Source of the DNA: Zygnema cylindricum
Lineage: Eukaryota > Streptophyta > Zygnematophyceae > Zygnematales > Zygnemataceae
Assembly (NCBI GenBank): GCA_037447655.1
Contig: JBBHKE010001395.1
Coordinates: forward strand, 1-64,000
Reading direction: 5' to 3'
DNA length: 64,000 nucleotides
Below, piece after piece: positions 1 to 11,002 of the stretch. A program made the position numbers and the translations under genes. The notes under the pieces were generated by a model. That model saw only the letters and a program-made list of their open reading frames with translations, did no database searches and had not been told where the DNA came from. The number at the start of each line of letters is the position of its first letter. The first letter of the stretch is position 1.

Positions 1-126
1 TCTCTCCCCCTTCCCCCCCTCCCCCCCACCCTCCCTCTCTCTCCCTCTCCCTTATGACATTGAATACTTTGATTTTCTTAGTAGTTTTACACATGAAATG
101 CATCCTCTATCCAAGTGTTCACTCAC

Positions 127-198
127 AAGATTCTTAATCGTGTGATGTTGCCAATCTCCGCCGCAATAGTACCGTTTAGTCCCAGATTGTGCAAATAT
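127..198 (-). CDS. Single LRR exon (72 nt, phase 2-2)
   Basis: On the minus strand a TGCAG acceptor is followed by 72 open nt and a GTGAGT donor. The exon carries one nucleotide, 23 codons and then TT, so it begins and ends in phase 2. It reads as one leucine-rich repeat with core LNGTIAAEIGNITRL, matching the plant-like L-x-G-x-I pattern. The TIAxEIGN form resembles the exon at 31452-31523, and in many such proteins this form lies near the start of the LRR domain. If so, the rest of its gene lies beyond the left edge of the window. No neighbouring exon can be seen here. The function (LRR surface protein or receptor) is inferred from the repeat type only. Confidence 0.75.
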
Positions 199-1589
199 CT
201 GCACCCAATTTTTATAGGTCGGTAAATGATATCTTTTTATCTTTTCCTCTCCTCACCAACCCATCTCTTCTAGCTAGCTTGAGATATTTGGACCTCTCTC
301 TTGTTTCTAGCGGACCGAGCTCTCTCAATCTCACCCTCCCCACCCCCGTGCTCTTTTATAAAAGAGATCTTTGGACCCTTTCGCATAGGTTTTTCAATGA
401 GGTACATCATTATCTTCCATCCCCTTTCTGCTGCCTTATTGCAGCAGGGAATTAACTTGTTACCATTTAGTTGTCAAACAAAATATTTGTTTTTGTCTTT
501 TAACTCCCCTTTCGCCATAACATCTCTTCCGGTTCAATCCTATACCATTATAGTATTTATACCCATCTACAAAGGTCATTGAGTAAGTTCCCTCATTTTT
601 TCTCCATCCGTGCAGCCATAATAGGATAATTTACACTAGATCCATCAATACATTAGGGTATTCAATGTAAATTATCGAGGTTTGAAAAAAAAACTAAAAC
701 AATCAAGGAGCATGGAAAATAATAAACTAACGACACAAAAAAAACCTAATAATAATAAAAAAACAGAATCCTTTATTTTCACCCTCCAAATTGATGTTCA
801 AAATTTACCTGTTATATTATTTAAACCACTCTTAAGGTTTGTGAAAAATGGGTGTGGTAAAACCACCTCTAGCTACCACTTTCTTTTTTTCAAAACCAAA
901 CATAATTTGTGCACTTAATGCATAAGGTATACAACAAAAAAAAAAATAGGTGCTTACAAGGAATGATCACACGTGAACGGTGGTTGTGGGAAAAAGACGA
1001 CAAGGAAAAATATTATAAATATCATAATACCATTATCAAGACTACAAAAAGTGGAAACAAAACTACAAAACAAAATGACCAATATCACAACACCATAACC
1101 AATTGTATAAACTATGAAATCAAAACTACAAAGAAAAAAATTACAAAGTTCATAATTTCATGCCCAAGAGTAGAAAACATACTCCAAAATCTTGAACAAA
1201 ACGTACATCATTTACAAACCAAATTTACCACATTTTGGATTTTCTAAAAACTTAACAATTCTGACCAATTTTGTGTTCACGTTCACGAGTTTTTCATGGA
1301 TAGGTGTACACACTGATCAGAATTTCTCCAACAAAAATAAATTTTTTGGTTTGGAAAAAAAATTGAGATCTAACATAATCGCCAGGTACACAACACAAGG
1401 AAATTTGTATGTGTTGATCTATGTGGTCGTTTGTAAAATCATTAATTAATTAAAATTATTGCTAATCGACACAAATGGCGACACAAGTGGCGACACAAAC
1501 AGTGACCTCTAACCTCTAGACACAAGAAATATCCCATTTTTAAAAAAATTAACGTAAACACAACCGAGAATATCATCGAGACCAATGGA
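199..1589. other. AT-rich non-coding stretch
   Basis: No supported gene. Open frames here are short, start late and show no family motif or splice pattern. The sequence is AT-rich with A runs. It could be intron or 5' flank of the LRR gene whose exon ends at 198. Confidence 0.5.
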
Positions 1590-2060
1590 CTAAAAACGCT
1601 AAAAATCCCTAAAAGTGTAAAAAAAATCCTAAAACCTTACAACCCTAAAAACCCTCAAGACCATAAAAATGTTAGAACCCTAAAAACACAAAAAAATGAA
1701 AAACCCTAAACTGCTAAAAACAATCGTTGAAAAATTTGAAAACCTAAGAACCTTAAAAACCCTAAAAACCCTACAAACACCTCAAAACCCTAAGTTCTTT
1801 GAAACCCTTAGAACCATAAAATCATGAGGGCTACGAAAACTTCAAAATCCTAAAAGTGCTAGAAACGCAGAAGACCTTTCAAACCCTCAAACCCATAAAA
1901 GACAAATTATCTTAGAAAATCAAGAAACTCTAAAAATCCAAAAACTCGAACAACCCTTACACCCTAGGGACTCTAGAAACTCTGGAAACTCTAAAAACCC
2001 TAAAACATCAGAAACCTACGAATCACAAAAACATTGAAAACTCTCAAATTAAACTAAAGT
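1590..2060. repeat. Degenerate telomere-like AACCCTAAAA repeat tract
   Basis: About 470 bp contain many imperfect copies of CCCTAAA and AACCCTAAAA, mixed with variants such as AAACTCTAAAAA. The spacing is irregular. The core matches the C-strand of the TTTAGGG telomere repeat found in plants and some protists, but the decay suggests an old interstitial or low-complexity tract, not a telomere. Confidence 0.6.
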
Positions 2061-2750
2061 CGTGTTTGATCGCGCAACCTCCAAAAAAAAATTGGGTCTA
2101 TCATCACAGATGGCGTCGATGTGTGTTTTTAATACAAAAACTCCCATTGTAATCTAAAATGTAAGATTTGGGTCTTGTTGTGTATGTGACGTGTTACTCT
2201 ATACAACAAAATATATTTTGTATGAAATAATTTTATTTCGACAGGGACATGTCAGTGGGCGTGTAAACCTGTCCTTCGTAAACCTCACGGATGTCAACCC
2301 CGAAATCGCCGCAATTTGAAATTCAGGAAATCTGATTGGTTTTTAGTTTGGTGGATGAAACGTTGTTTGATCTACGAGTTTTTAGTTTTTTGTAATTTTA
2401 TTTAGCATGAGTCGGTATAATACTATTGGTTGTGACTTTATGAAATTTTAAATTTTTTTATTCTTTCTTATAGAGACAAGGATGGCACCTGTCCCTGAAA
2501 ATCTTTCTTTCCCAAATGACTTAACATTTTTCAGTCCTTTTTTCTGGGGGCGGCTGATGTTTTTTATCTACATTTGGTAGATTTGATTCTACAAAAGAGT
2601 TAGCCGAAGGTGGCTTTTTTTGCCTTTATTGTCATGAATTTTTGTCCTTTCAAAAACCAAAAATGGGTCAATTTTGAATTTCCATTGGAGGGAAAAAAAG
2701 CCACCATTTTTTATTTATTTCCATTTGATTTTTTTGTTTTTCTATTTGAG
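2061..2750. other. Non-coding stretch
   Basis: No gene, RNA or repeat family recognised. AT-rich, with no long open frame of normal composition. Confidence 0.4.
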
Positions 2751-2756
2751 TTTCTT

Positions 2757-2779
2757 TGTCTTTTTTTTTTCCTGGTTTT

Positions 2780-2811
<32 letters not shown>

Positions 2812-2866
2812 TTATTTTAGTTTTTTTTTTTTTTTTTTTTCTTGGTTTTTTTTTTTTTTTTTTTTC
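2757..2866 (+). repeat. Poly-T low-complexity tract
   Basis: About 110 bp of almost uninterrupted T with a few G, C and A. The apparent Phe-rich open frame across it comes from the T run and is not a gene. Confidence 0.9.
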
Positions 2867-3159
2867 GGATTTTGTGTTTACATTGGGATCTTCTCAATGC
2901 GCCTTGAGGTTCGATTGTTTGCATGAAAACTTAATTTTTCTAGTTGGAAACCCTAAATAGCCTAAAAGGGCCATCCGTGACTGTTTCCGGACGGATCTAG
3001 TGTTAGACCTCAGGATCGCGCAGGCATAAGCGCATGAGAGCAGAGACTGCATACAACGCTAAAAATTAGATTTCAGTGCGAAATTCAGTGCGAAATCACG
3101 TATACAATTCAGTGCTGAAAAAATCCATCAGACCAGAAATCGCACACATCCATAGTCAC

Positions 3160-3630
3160 TCACACGGAATACACGCGACCGGAATCGTCGCACAAGAAAT
3201 ATTCCCCGTCGCATTTGATTTCCGGAAAGTTCTCCTTTTTCGCGACGGCCGCCTTCACCGCCTCCAGAGCCGACTCTGCAGCAGCCGTACGTAAATTACG
3301 GAAATTAAGTACGGAAGTACGGACAGTACGGACAGTACGGAAAGACGAGTCAGAGGAGGGATTGGGACCACATTTCGCACGTGCGAATACATGAACCGCA
3401 ATAAACCTTAAGCAAACTTGATCCGAAGAGAAGTTGCAGAGGCGCGCATTAAGGATAAGTGTCGCACGTGTGAAGACATGGATGGCAAATAGGGAAAGGG
3501 GAAGAGGAAGGTCAAAAGAGGGAGGAAACTCACTGTCTGGTTCCGGCATATCTCCAAAGTAATCGCCCATTACGAGTGCCACGTGACACGCTAACATTAA
3601 AAATGTCGCAATGACCATGGCGGCAGCCAT
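3160..3630 (-). CDS. Small putative secreted protein, two exons (70 aa)
   Basis: Exon 1 is 3630-3534 and exon 2 is 3275-3160. The donor is GTGAGT after GACA, the acceptor is GCTGCTGCAG, and the 258-nt intron is in phase 1. The joined frame encodes 70 aa and ends in TGA. I chose the ATG at 3630 because the paralogue at 32591 starts at the same aligned residue; a second ATG lies four codons later. Residues 5-21 are strongly hydrophobic with no charge, which fits a signal peptide or single anchor. The C-terminal part is charged and contains two cysteines (near KCDGEYF and LCDDSG) that could pair. I do not recognise the family. The same exon lengths, intron phase and splice context in the paralogue at 32246-32591 support the model. 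Function unknown. Confidence 0.65.
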   Translation of the reverse strand: MAAAMVIATFLMLACHVALVMGDYFGDMPEPDSEFPPSFDLPLPLSLFAIHVFTRATLILNARLCNFSSDQVCLRFIAVHVFARAKCGPNPSSDSSFRTVRTVRTSVLNFRNLRTAAAESALEAVKAAVAKKENFPEIKCDGEYFLCDDSGRVYSV

Positions 3631-3771
3631 GGCTACAGATTCGCCGGAGTCACAAGGACAGAGAAGCTCTGGAAAAGAGTCCACGAGGCAGGCCTCCTCC
3701 ACTGTTATTCCGTAGCTTTAGGGTTTGGATCGTTTAGGGTTTGGATTATGGGAATTCTTTCTCCAGAAGGT

Positions 3772-3842
3772 TCGGACATACGGTACTGTACGGTAGGAAA
3801 TGTACGGTAGGATGTACGGTATGAAATGTACGGTAGGAAATG
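3772..3842 (+). repeat. Short TGTACGGTAGGA-type direct repeats
   Basis: Several imperfect copies of TGTACGGTA(GGAAA) follow one another just upstream of the small secreted-protein gene (minus strand). Similar TACGG words occur upstream of its paralogue near 32710-32790, so they may be promoter-associated or just shared flanking DNA. Confidence 0.5.
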
Positions 3843-3849
3843 GAGTCAG

Positions 3850-6540
3850 AAGCGGGCTCTACTCCCAGCCGCTCGTGTTCGCTTTAAATAAAGAATTCGA
3901 CAAGTCTTTGTCGGTTCTCTGTTTTGTAAATGTTTTTTTGTCCCATTGTTGCATAATTGTTTCGTCTACGTGGATACTGAAGATGTGATGTACACTGTGA
4001 ATCGCTATCTGTAAATAAATTCTAAGGGTGGAGCTAAAATTTGTACCTTCTCGTACGTTGCCTTAAGGCTTTTTTTTTTTAGTAAAATAACATTACGTAA
4101 GATCCGACAAAGATTTTCCACAGGTGGGGGAGTTTACATTGACCGTTGGATTATGCGTGGTTATTCATCTGCGATGCAGTCGCTCCATCCATTTATTTAT
4201 TAGGGTAGTCAACTAAACAACGTGTAAAATAGCTACACGTGGATAATAATCAACGTGTCACTCTATAATTCCATGGTAAAATTCACACGTGCCACAGGGC
4301 ATGTGCGTTCGGACAAAGTGTACGCGAATCCACCAAAATCTAACCGAAAATCTTTGCCGAAATTTATTTTGTAACGCTCTTTCGACACGCTCTTTCTGGC
4401 AGCTTTTCGGCTTTGTGGTTTCCCGCGCAAAAGGTTTAAAAGATTTCTGAGGTACAATGACGTGGTATGCAAGTACATGGTACGCAAATGAAGATTTTAA
4501 ACTAAATTTGGTCGTTGTAAGAAATATTTTACTATTTTTAGCATACTATCTTAATATACGTGGTACCACTCAAAGCTTAATACGTACCGCTCAAAGTACC
4601 ACTCAAAGAAGAAGACTTGTACGATAGTTTTGTTGTGCGTACAATTACAGAAACCTCCTGATGAAACTTCGGCCATTTGCGTTTTTAGTTTTTTTTTGTG
4701 TTCCTGTCGCCAACAAAACACTAACGATTTTTTACACAAACAACACTATATTTTTTTGGTTTCGGTTCGTGTGGTGCGCTCCAAGTTAGAGTATGGATTT
4801 CGCGCTTCACGCTAGTGTCACAATACTTTACGTTTTGTGTTATTTGTTTCGAGTACAAGGCGCATCGTTATTGGTGTAAACAATACTAATTCTGTTGTTG
4901 CTTTCTTTGGCCCTAAATCACAATATAGTATTATTAACATCAAAATCGAATTAACACTAATATGGAAAGATTTCAATCACTGTTAACTATTATATATTAA
5001 GTAAACATTAACATTATGTATGACTTCATTTTAGGATAAAACGTCCACTTGAAATCTCATTCCTACAACGTTTTACGGCGCTTGATTGAATCGATGCGCG
5101 TCATCAACTATGTGTATTTGTTGCATCGGTTGGAGAATTATGGTTTGATTTCGTTTTGTTTTACTGTGATACAGTATCTTTTGTTGCTTGCGATATTTAA
5201 CAAAAAAATTGTGTCTGCAAGTTGGTGACAAATGTGATTCTCAGTTGGCATACTTTCGCGCGTGTCGGTCATTTAGCGCAGTTTATGCTTATCAGGTAAA
5301 TATTTGTATTTCAAACTTTGAGGGATGTAAAAAAGTGGTAGAAGAAAGGAGTGTGGAAATCTCATAAATTCCCATCTCCACCACTACCTCCACTAAAATC
5401 CAAACTCCACTCCTCCGATTTTTTCATAGTCTACGTTTGAACATGTGATATCAGGTTCATGCTGGTTTTTTCGGTCTTTGTTAGTGAAACCAAACATGAT
5501 TGCACTTTCCAATGTCGAATACCCTCACTTTTCAGGGCCAACGTCTTTATGACACTTTTTCTGTACTTTTGCATCAATATAAAGGAAATAACAATTTTTT
5601 TAATTATATTTCACGTTCAATGGGGAATGTATTTTAGGGAAACAAATAATGTTATTAACACCAATAGCAATGTACGATGTACTTTCCAATTGATTTTGAA
5701 AAAAATGTTTTAGCTTAAAGGCTATTGTACATGGTATGATTAATACAAAATGAGCGGGGTATTGCAATCGGTGAGTGTAAATCAAATTTTACACGAAATT
5801 AATATGAATAACTTGAAAAGTTTGCATCAACTGTTTTGAAATTATAGACTTTTCTCTACAAGTTCAAAATAAGAGCTTTAAATTTTACAAGCAACTATAA
5901 AGGTCGTAATGATCCTTTTAAACAATGGGCTTTATGAGATTTCAACAATTTTGGGTTGCCCTCTCTGAATATTTATCTGACCAAAGAGAAGATTGTACAA
6001 GAAAGTGCGACACCGTGCGACATTAGGAAAGAAGGCGTCAACTTTACATAATATTTTACATATTGATTTCAGGGCATCAACAGTTGAAAAAAATGAGAAG
6101 CTTCAAAAAAAAAAACACTAATTGAAGAAACGTGGCTGTTAATTATGAAAGGACGTGGATCTTTGTGTAACCTTCGAGACTCGTCACTAAGATCCTATAA
6201 CAAAAGTTGAAAGTAGTGGGATCACGTGCGGGACGACTTTCATCACATGTGTAAATTACAAAATATTATTTTATTGATCTTATAAAAAACTAAACATTGA
6301 TAAACCTTCTCAGAAAACTACATCACATGATTTTCGAGTTCACGTTTTCTTGAAAACGGTTTACTTGCAATTCTCCGTTTTTTGCCTTCCGTGCATGTTA
6401 TTTATTCAATGTTAGCTATACCAATGGTAAACGAATTATTACATTATGCGAATTGGCATTGTTGGTGTTCTTTCAATTGGTTTGATAACAGATGAAGTGT
6501 TTTAGTTTTTGCACTTTGCACATGAAATCATTACCTAAAG
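3850..6540. other. Intergenic stretch without recognised genes
   Basis: Only short open frames with no family motifs. AT-rich, with A and T runs. No RNA gene or clear repeat array seen. Confidence 0.4.
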
Positions 6541-6543
6541 GCC

Positions 6544-6969
6544 ATGAGCGTGAATGTGGTAGATGCGGGTGATACAATTAGTAAATTCTCGATCAGCCGC
6601 AAAATAATGGCTAAGTCCTCAAATGCCTCTCACAAAAGCTTGTTCAACTTTGGCCCATATTTGAACAAAGAACGTGAGGGGAAACTCAAGGACTTAGCAC
6701 GAGAAACGGTCGAGTCAATCAGCCGCAAAATAATGGCTAAGTCCTCAAATCCCCCTCACAAAAGCTTGTTCAATATTAGCCCATAATTGAACAAGGATCG
6801 TGAGTGGAAGTTGAAGGACTTAGCGCGAAAAACGGCTGGTTCACGAACATGGCCCAAAGTCGATCCACTTATTTATTTTGAAAAGTTACAAGTCATGAGA
6901 AAAGGCTCCAAATTGACCACCTTTTTATATCAAAATTTTCAAATAAATACGAGTTATGGAGAATGTTGA
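6544..6969 (+). other. ORF fragment carrying a 126-bp tandem duplication
   Basis: An open frame starts at 6544. Its middle contains a segment of about 126 bp that is repeated directly (first copy from about 6592, second from about 6718). Both copies encode a similar peptide beginning SRKIMAKSSN and containing HKSLFN. The second copy ends at a stop near 6784 (LFNISP then stop), and the same frame continues beyond it in a lysine-rich style. I do not recognise the family. It may be a decayed gene or transposon fragment; similarity between the two copies is stronger at the DNA level than needed to preserve the protein. Confidence 0.35.
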
Positions 6970-6999
6970 GCTTAAGTTCAAACCAGCATGAAAAATCTA

Positions 7000-7390
7000 A
7001 ATCGTTTTCAAAGAGGAGAGTTGTACAAGTAGACATTTCCATTTAAAAATCAAAATTGAATACCAATACCATATGATCATAAACAAGAGTGTTAATATCT
7101 TGGGCTCATTCCAAACGATCTTAGGTGTGCGCCTTCATTATTGATGTCATTTCATCATTAATTACTTTATTCCACCTGCCACTTTTATTGCACTCCAATG
7201 CTTTTATATAAGTGAAAGACATGAGAGAGCGTACACCATATTTCATCCCTTGTTTCTTAAACTATTACGTCTACCTCTTATAAATTTTAATGTGGAAATG
7301 GATGGCTTACTTTTAGATCTTGTCGAAGTAATTATGGGTGAATCCTGAATGTCATTTTCTGTGTCACTTTTGAGCTTATAATGTCCTAAG
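7000..7390. other. Non-coding stretch left of the copia cluster
   Basis: No gene or repeat recognised. The left border of the retrotransposon cluster could not be fixed exactly. Confidence 0.35.
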
Positions 7391-7399
7391 TCTGTTCAA

Positions 7400-7796
7400 C
7401 TTCTATTACAACCTTTTATTTTTCTGTTGTCCTTTGGATCAATGTCCAACATTATATATTCAGACTTACTCCTTTTTTGACACTCTACAAAAGGATCATT
7501 TGATCTCACATCATTTTTACAAATATGTTTATATCAATTTTGACAAGCTGTGTTCTGAGATCAAAAGCTTTGTAGTCATTGTCATTATCATCATAGCCTA
7601 AAAAGACACCTGGTTCACATTTTGGTTCCATTTACCATCTATTTTTATCATTGTTTAAACTAAATTTAGTTACCTTGTTGTTAACTTGTTTCTCTTGAAA
7701 CCTTTTGCTGTTTCTTCTCCCTCACTCAAGAACTGCAGCCAGAATAGAAGGTTCTCATGGATTTTGAAATTTTGTTGTCTCCATTGACCCACAGAA
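7400..7796 (-). pseudogene. Copia polyprotein fragment abutting an LTR
   Basis: Between about 7665 and 7765 the DNA matches the segment at 10270-10370, which joins integrase to reverse transcriptase in the copia element to the right. Further left, on the minus strand, broken frames keep a piece resembling the copia integrase C-terminal region (a W-N-x-K then F-L-G-Y-D motif). The fragment begins directly after the inner end of the LTR at 7797, so the leader, gag, protease and most of integrase are missing. It is a deleted remnant of an element whose 5' LTR is 7797-8651. Confidence 0.55.
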
Positions 7797-8651
7797 TGAG
7801 CAGCCTATGTAAAGCCTCTAGGATAATGTTTGCCCCTTCCACTTTCCCACTGAATAAGTGCCTCCAAGGCATACAAATGTTTTTACCACTCTCACCCCTG
7901 TGAGGGCAAGACTCCCTTGAGTCAAACGCAAAAAGAATCACTGAATTTGCTCCCCTGAGCAATAAGTTATGGCTGGTCAAAGATGACATTTATAGTTACA
8001 AGCTCTCTTAGAGAGAGGTACCTAAATCTCACTAATTCTTGGTCTGCCTACTCACGACTACCTTCCACTAAACCCTAGTCCCATAGGAACACTACATAGT
8101 ACAAGAAGATACAATAGGAGATGTACTTATTGTACGGCCATTGTACGATATGGTCTACAAGGTGACACTTCTGAAATCAGGAGCCATAGTTCCTCCTCCC
8201 ATCTTCTCCGGTATTAAATAATGTGGCGCCACGTGGCACCGCGTGACGCTATCTCCAAATGATGCCAAAAGATGACTTCTTGTGGCGGCTACAATTCCGG
8301 CCGTCCGATCAAAACATATTTTACACGGTTCAGATTCGCGTACTTGCATGAATTGCTCCTTTTCGTTAGTCTGCTGTTAATTAGCTGTCGCGTTAATGTT
8401 TATATATATTTGAAACCCGTCACGTGTATCGTTTCGTAGTGCCTTAATGGTTTAGGCGCTTGGCCGTAGAGAATCCAGAGGTCGCAAGTTCAAATCTAGA
8501 CCTTGGCAACATTTTAGTAAAATATCCTCTACTTCAAAATCTGCCACTTTCTAAATATGGCGGCAGCCATGGCGCGCCTTTGATCCTCACTCTCTTTCTT
8601 TAAAACAAAACTAAAATAGAGAATTGAACTATTAATTTTCTCTTTTCAACA
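7797..8651 (-). repeat. Copia LTR, copy 1 (855 bp)
   Basis: Read on the minus strand it begins TGTTGAAAAG directly after a purine-rich tract (AATTAAAGGGAG) and ends GGCTGCTCA, the usual TG...CA borders. A second LTR at 11003-11857 has exactly the same length at a constant 3206-bp offset. The pair is near-identical over the first ~147 bp (8505-8651) and roughly 90% identical by eye over the rest. It includes a tRNA-like segment near 8437-8511. A TATA-like box fits the homologous position in the related LTRs at 55789 and 62088. Confidence 0.85.
8437..8511 (+). ncRNA. tRNA-Tyr-like (SINE-type) segment inside the LTR
   Basis: The plus strand shows an A-box-like TTAATGGTTTAGG, an anticodon-loop-like CCGTAGA containing GTA, and GAGGTCGCAAGTTCAAATC, which is close to a pol III B box. 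The order and spacing fit a degenerate tRNA, best matching tRNA-Tyr(GTA). The acceptor stem does not pair well, so it is unlikely to be a working tRNA. The same segment is in the other LTR at 11643-11717. Confidence 0.5.
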
Positions 8652-11002
8652 CTCCCTTTAATTCCTAGTCAATTTTCAATTTTAATCCACAATTTTCTCC
8701 GCAATAAATAAACTTAGGGGAAGGCACTGGTTTTGTCATCATGTCTGCAATCATTTCTCTATCAGTTTTATGAACCAATTGAATAATTTTATTTTCTACC
8801 TTCTCTCTAACAAAGCTTAGTCTAATATCCATATGCTTAGCTTTGAAGTGATTTTTCGGATTTGCTGCAATAGAGATGGCTGTTTGATTATCACAAAAAA
8901 TATTTTGGGTTCTACACTTCATGAACCCAAGTTCTTCAATAAGAGATTTATCCCACGTTAATTCTTTGGTGGCAACACGGAAGCCATGTATTCAGCCTCC
9001 ATATTGGACTGAGCAACTACTTTTTGTTGATTGCTACTCCAACAACATGCACCGGATCTAATTTTTAACACATATCCAATCGTACACCTCCTTAAAGGCA
9101 CATCTCCATAACTAGCATCATTCCAAGTGGTGATGTTAGTGTGCTCCTCTCCCAAATGCAACCATAATTCCCTTGTCCCCACCAGATACCTCATCACCCT
9201 TTTGGCAGCCTCCTAGTCTATTTTTCTTGGTTCATTTAGCCTACTACTAAAGACACCTACAGCTGCAGCTATATCCGAACGGGTATTGTTCATAAAATAA
9301 ACTAAACGTCCTACAATCTGCCAATAAGGGATATTTTCCATAAATTTTCTTTCTATCTCATCCATCTCATCACTAATGATCAATATTCCTCTCTCTTCAC
9401 TCCCCTCAAACACTTTCTTCAAATCCATAAGAGTAGTACATCTGTTTGCTTTTCCATCTAAAATACTTCTAGTATATGACCGATTGCTTCTTTTTGAGTG
9501 AGTCTTATAATTCTATTCCCTCTATCTCTCTCCATCAGAATTCTCAATATGTACTTTGCTTTGCCGAGATCTTTCATATCAGAACTACTTCTAAGATCCC
9601 GTATTAGTTTGTTAATTTTATCTAAGAACTTGCTTAAGACCAACAAATCATCCACATAAATTGCAATAAATATAAAACTTTCCTCATCTTCAAAAACATA
9701 GATTGAGTGATCTGAGCTGATCCGAATATATCCCAGACCGGTAAGAAACTCATCAAGCTTCTTATTCCACTGTCGAGGCGCCTGTTTCAAACCATAAAGA
9801 GATTTAATCAGTCGGCATACTTTACTCTCCTCTCCTTCCTCCACAAATCCTTCGAGTTGTCGCATGAAGATCTCTTCTTCTAATTCTCCATGCAAGAAGG
9901 CTGTCTTGATGTCCATCTGGTGCACCTCCATGTCTTCCGCTGCTGCCAGACTGAGAAGTATGCGGACGGAGGGAAATTTGACCACAGGGGCATAGGTTTC
10001 CTCGTAGTCAATTCCCTTCTTTTGTGTAAATCCCTTTGCCACTAATCGGGCCTTGTAGCGCTCAATTGTTTTATCTGGGTTCACTTTTAATTTGAAAACC
10101 CAATTACAGCCGATTGGTTTTCGGTTAGGTGGACAATCCTTCAGCTCCCAAGTATCGGCTGCCATAATTGAGGCCATCTCCTCATTGATGGTTCTCTTCC
10201 ACCGGTTCCTTTCTGGACAAGTCATCGCCTCTCCATAAGTCTGAGGTTCATCTTGATGAGATAGTTTTGTTACCTTGTTATTAACCTGTTTTTCTTGCAA
10301 TCTTTTGCTACTTCTCCTTCCCCCCTCAAAATCTGAGGTCGGAATAGATGGTTATCGTGGATTCTTTCGAACAATCTCGGCTTCTTCCTTGTCCCTTAAT
10401 TCCAAATCAATTTCCACCACGTCTTCCGCTTCCGGTAGAATTGTCACTGAAGTTTCCGCAGCCGAGTCCTTTTCGGTCTGATTTGTACCTGCAAAAATGA
10501 CATCTTCTCTAAATCTTGGATAGCTAGGAAGCTCAAAGTCATCGGAATTTTCTGACTCAAATCTGATTTTTATTGACTTTGTATACTTGAAGGGATCCAC
10601 AGACTTTCCTTCATCCATAACTACTAGATGCTTAACTTAGATTATATCTTCCCTTTTTAGATCATAAACTCTATATCCTTTAACATCCTCATCATATCCT
10701 AATAAGTATCCCGGTTTTCCTTCACGATTTAGCTTCCATTTAGACCGATCTGTATCTAGACTGATTACTTGACTGCAGAAAACCTTTAAGTGAGTTATGT
10801 TTGGTTTTCGGCGAGTAAATCTCTCATAAGGTGTTTCATCTTTTATAGCTGAGGTAAGAACTCTATTTTTGAGGTAATTTGCACAGTTTATTACTTCTGC
10901 CCAAAACCTTTTCCTATCTTCTTATCCAACAACATACTTCTAGCAGTATCACTTAGTGTCCTATTTAATCTAAAATTCTCTAGTCTCCAATTACCCACAG
11001 AA
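8652..11002 (-). mobile_element. Internally deleted Ty1/copia element (copy A)
   Basis: Reading from right to left on the minus strand, the element resumes inside the integrase just before a conserved N-R-T motif (about 10985). It continues through the integrase C-terminus and linker, then a long intact reverse-transcriptase frame (10300-9458) with DIKTAFLHG and YVDD motifs. RNase H-type pieces follow (9428-8665, including the D-N-Q-T-A segment), then a polypurine tract at the 3' LTR. Small frame breaks occur near 9440, 9200 and 8940. The 5' side joins the LTR at 11003-11857 directly, so leader, gag, protease and early integrase are missing. It cannot be autonomous. Confidence 0.85.
9458..10300 (-). 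pseudogene. Copia reverse transcriptase domain (element A)
   Basis: An open frame of about 280 codons covers the copia RT: N-terminal W-x-x-E-M region, W-V-F-K, RLVAKG, YEETYAPVV, the catalytic DIKTAFLHG motif, SLYGLKQAPRQW, and the catalytic YVDD. This domain copies element RNA into DNA. The frame is unbroken here but is part of a polyprotein that lacks its 5' half. The downstream third (from about 9658 leftward) is near-identical to 12664-12864 in element B, while the upstream part is clearly diverged from B. Confidence 0.85.

Noticed and set aside
2610-2960. Phe-rich open frame
   Set aside because: It is produced by a poly-T tract and has no motif or start context.
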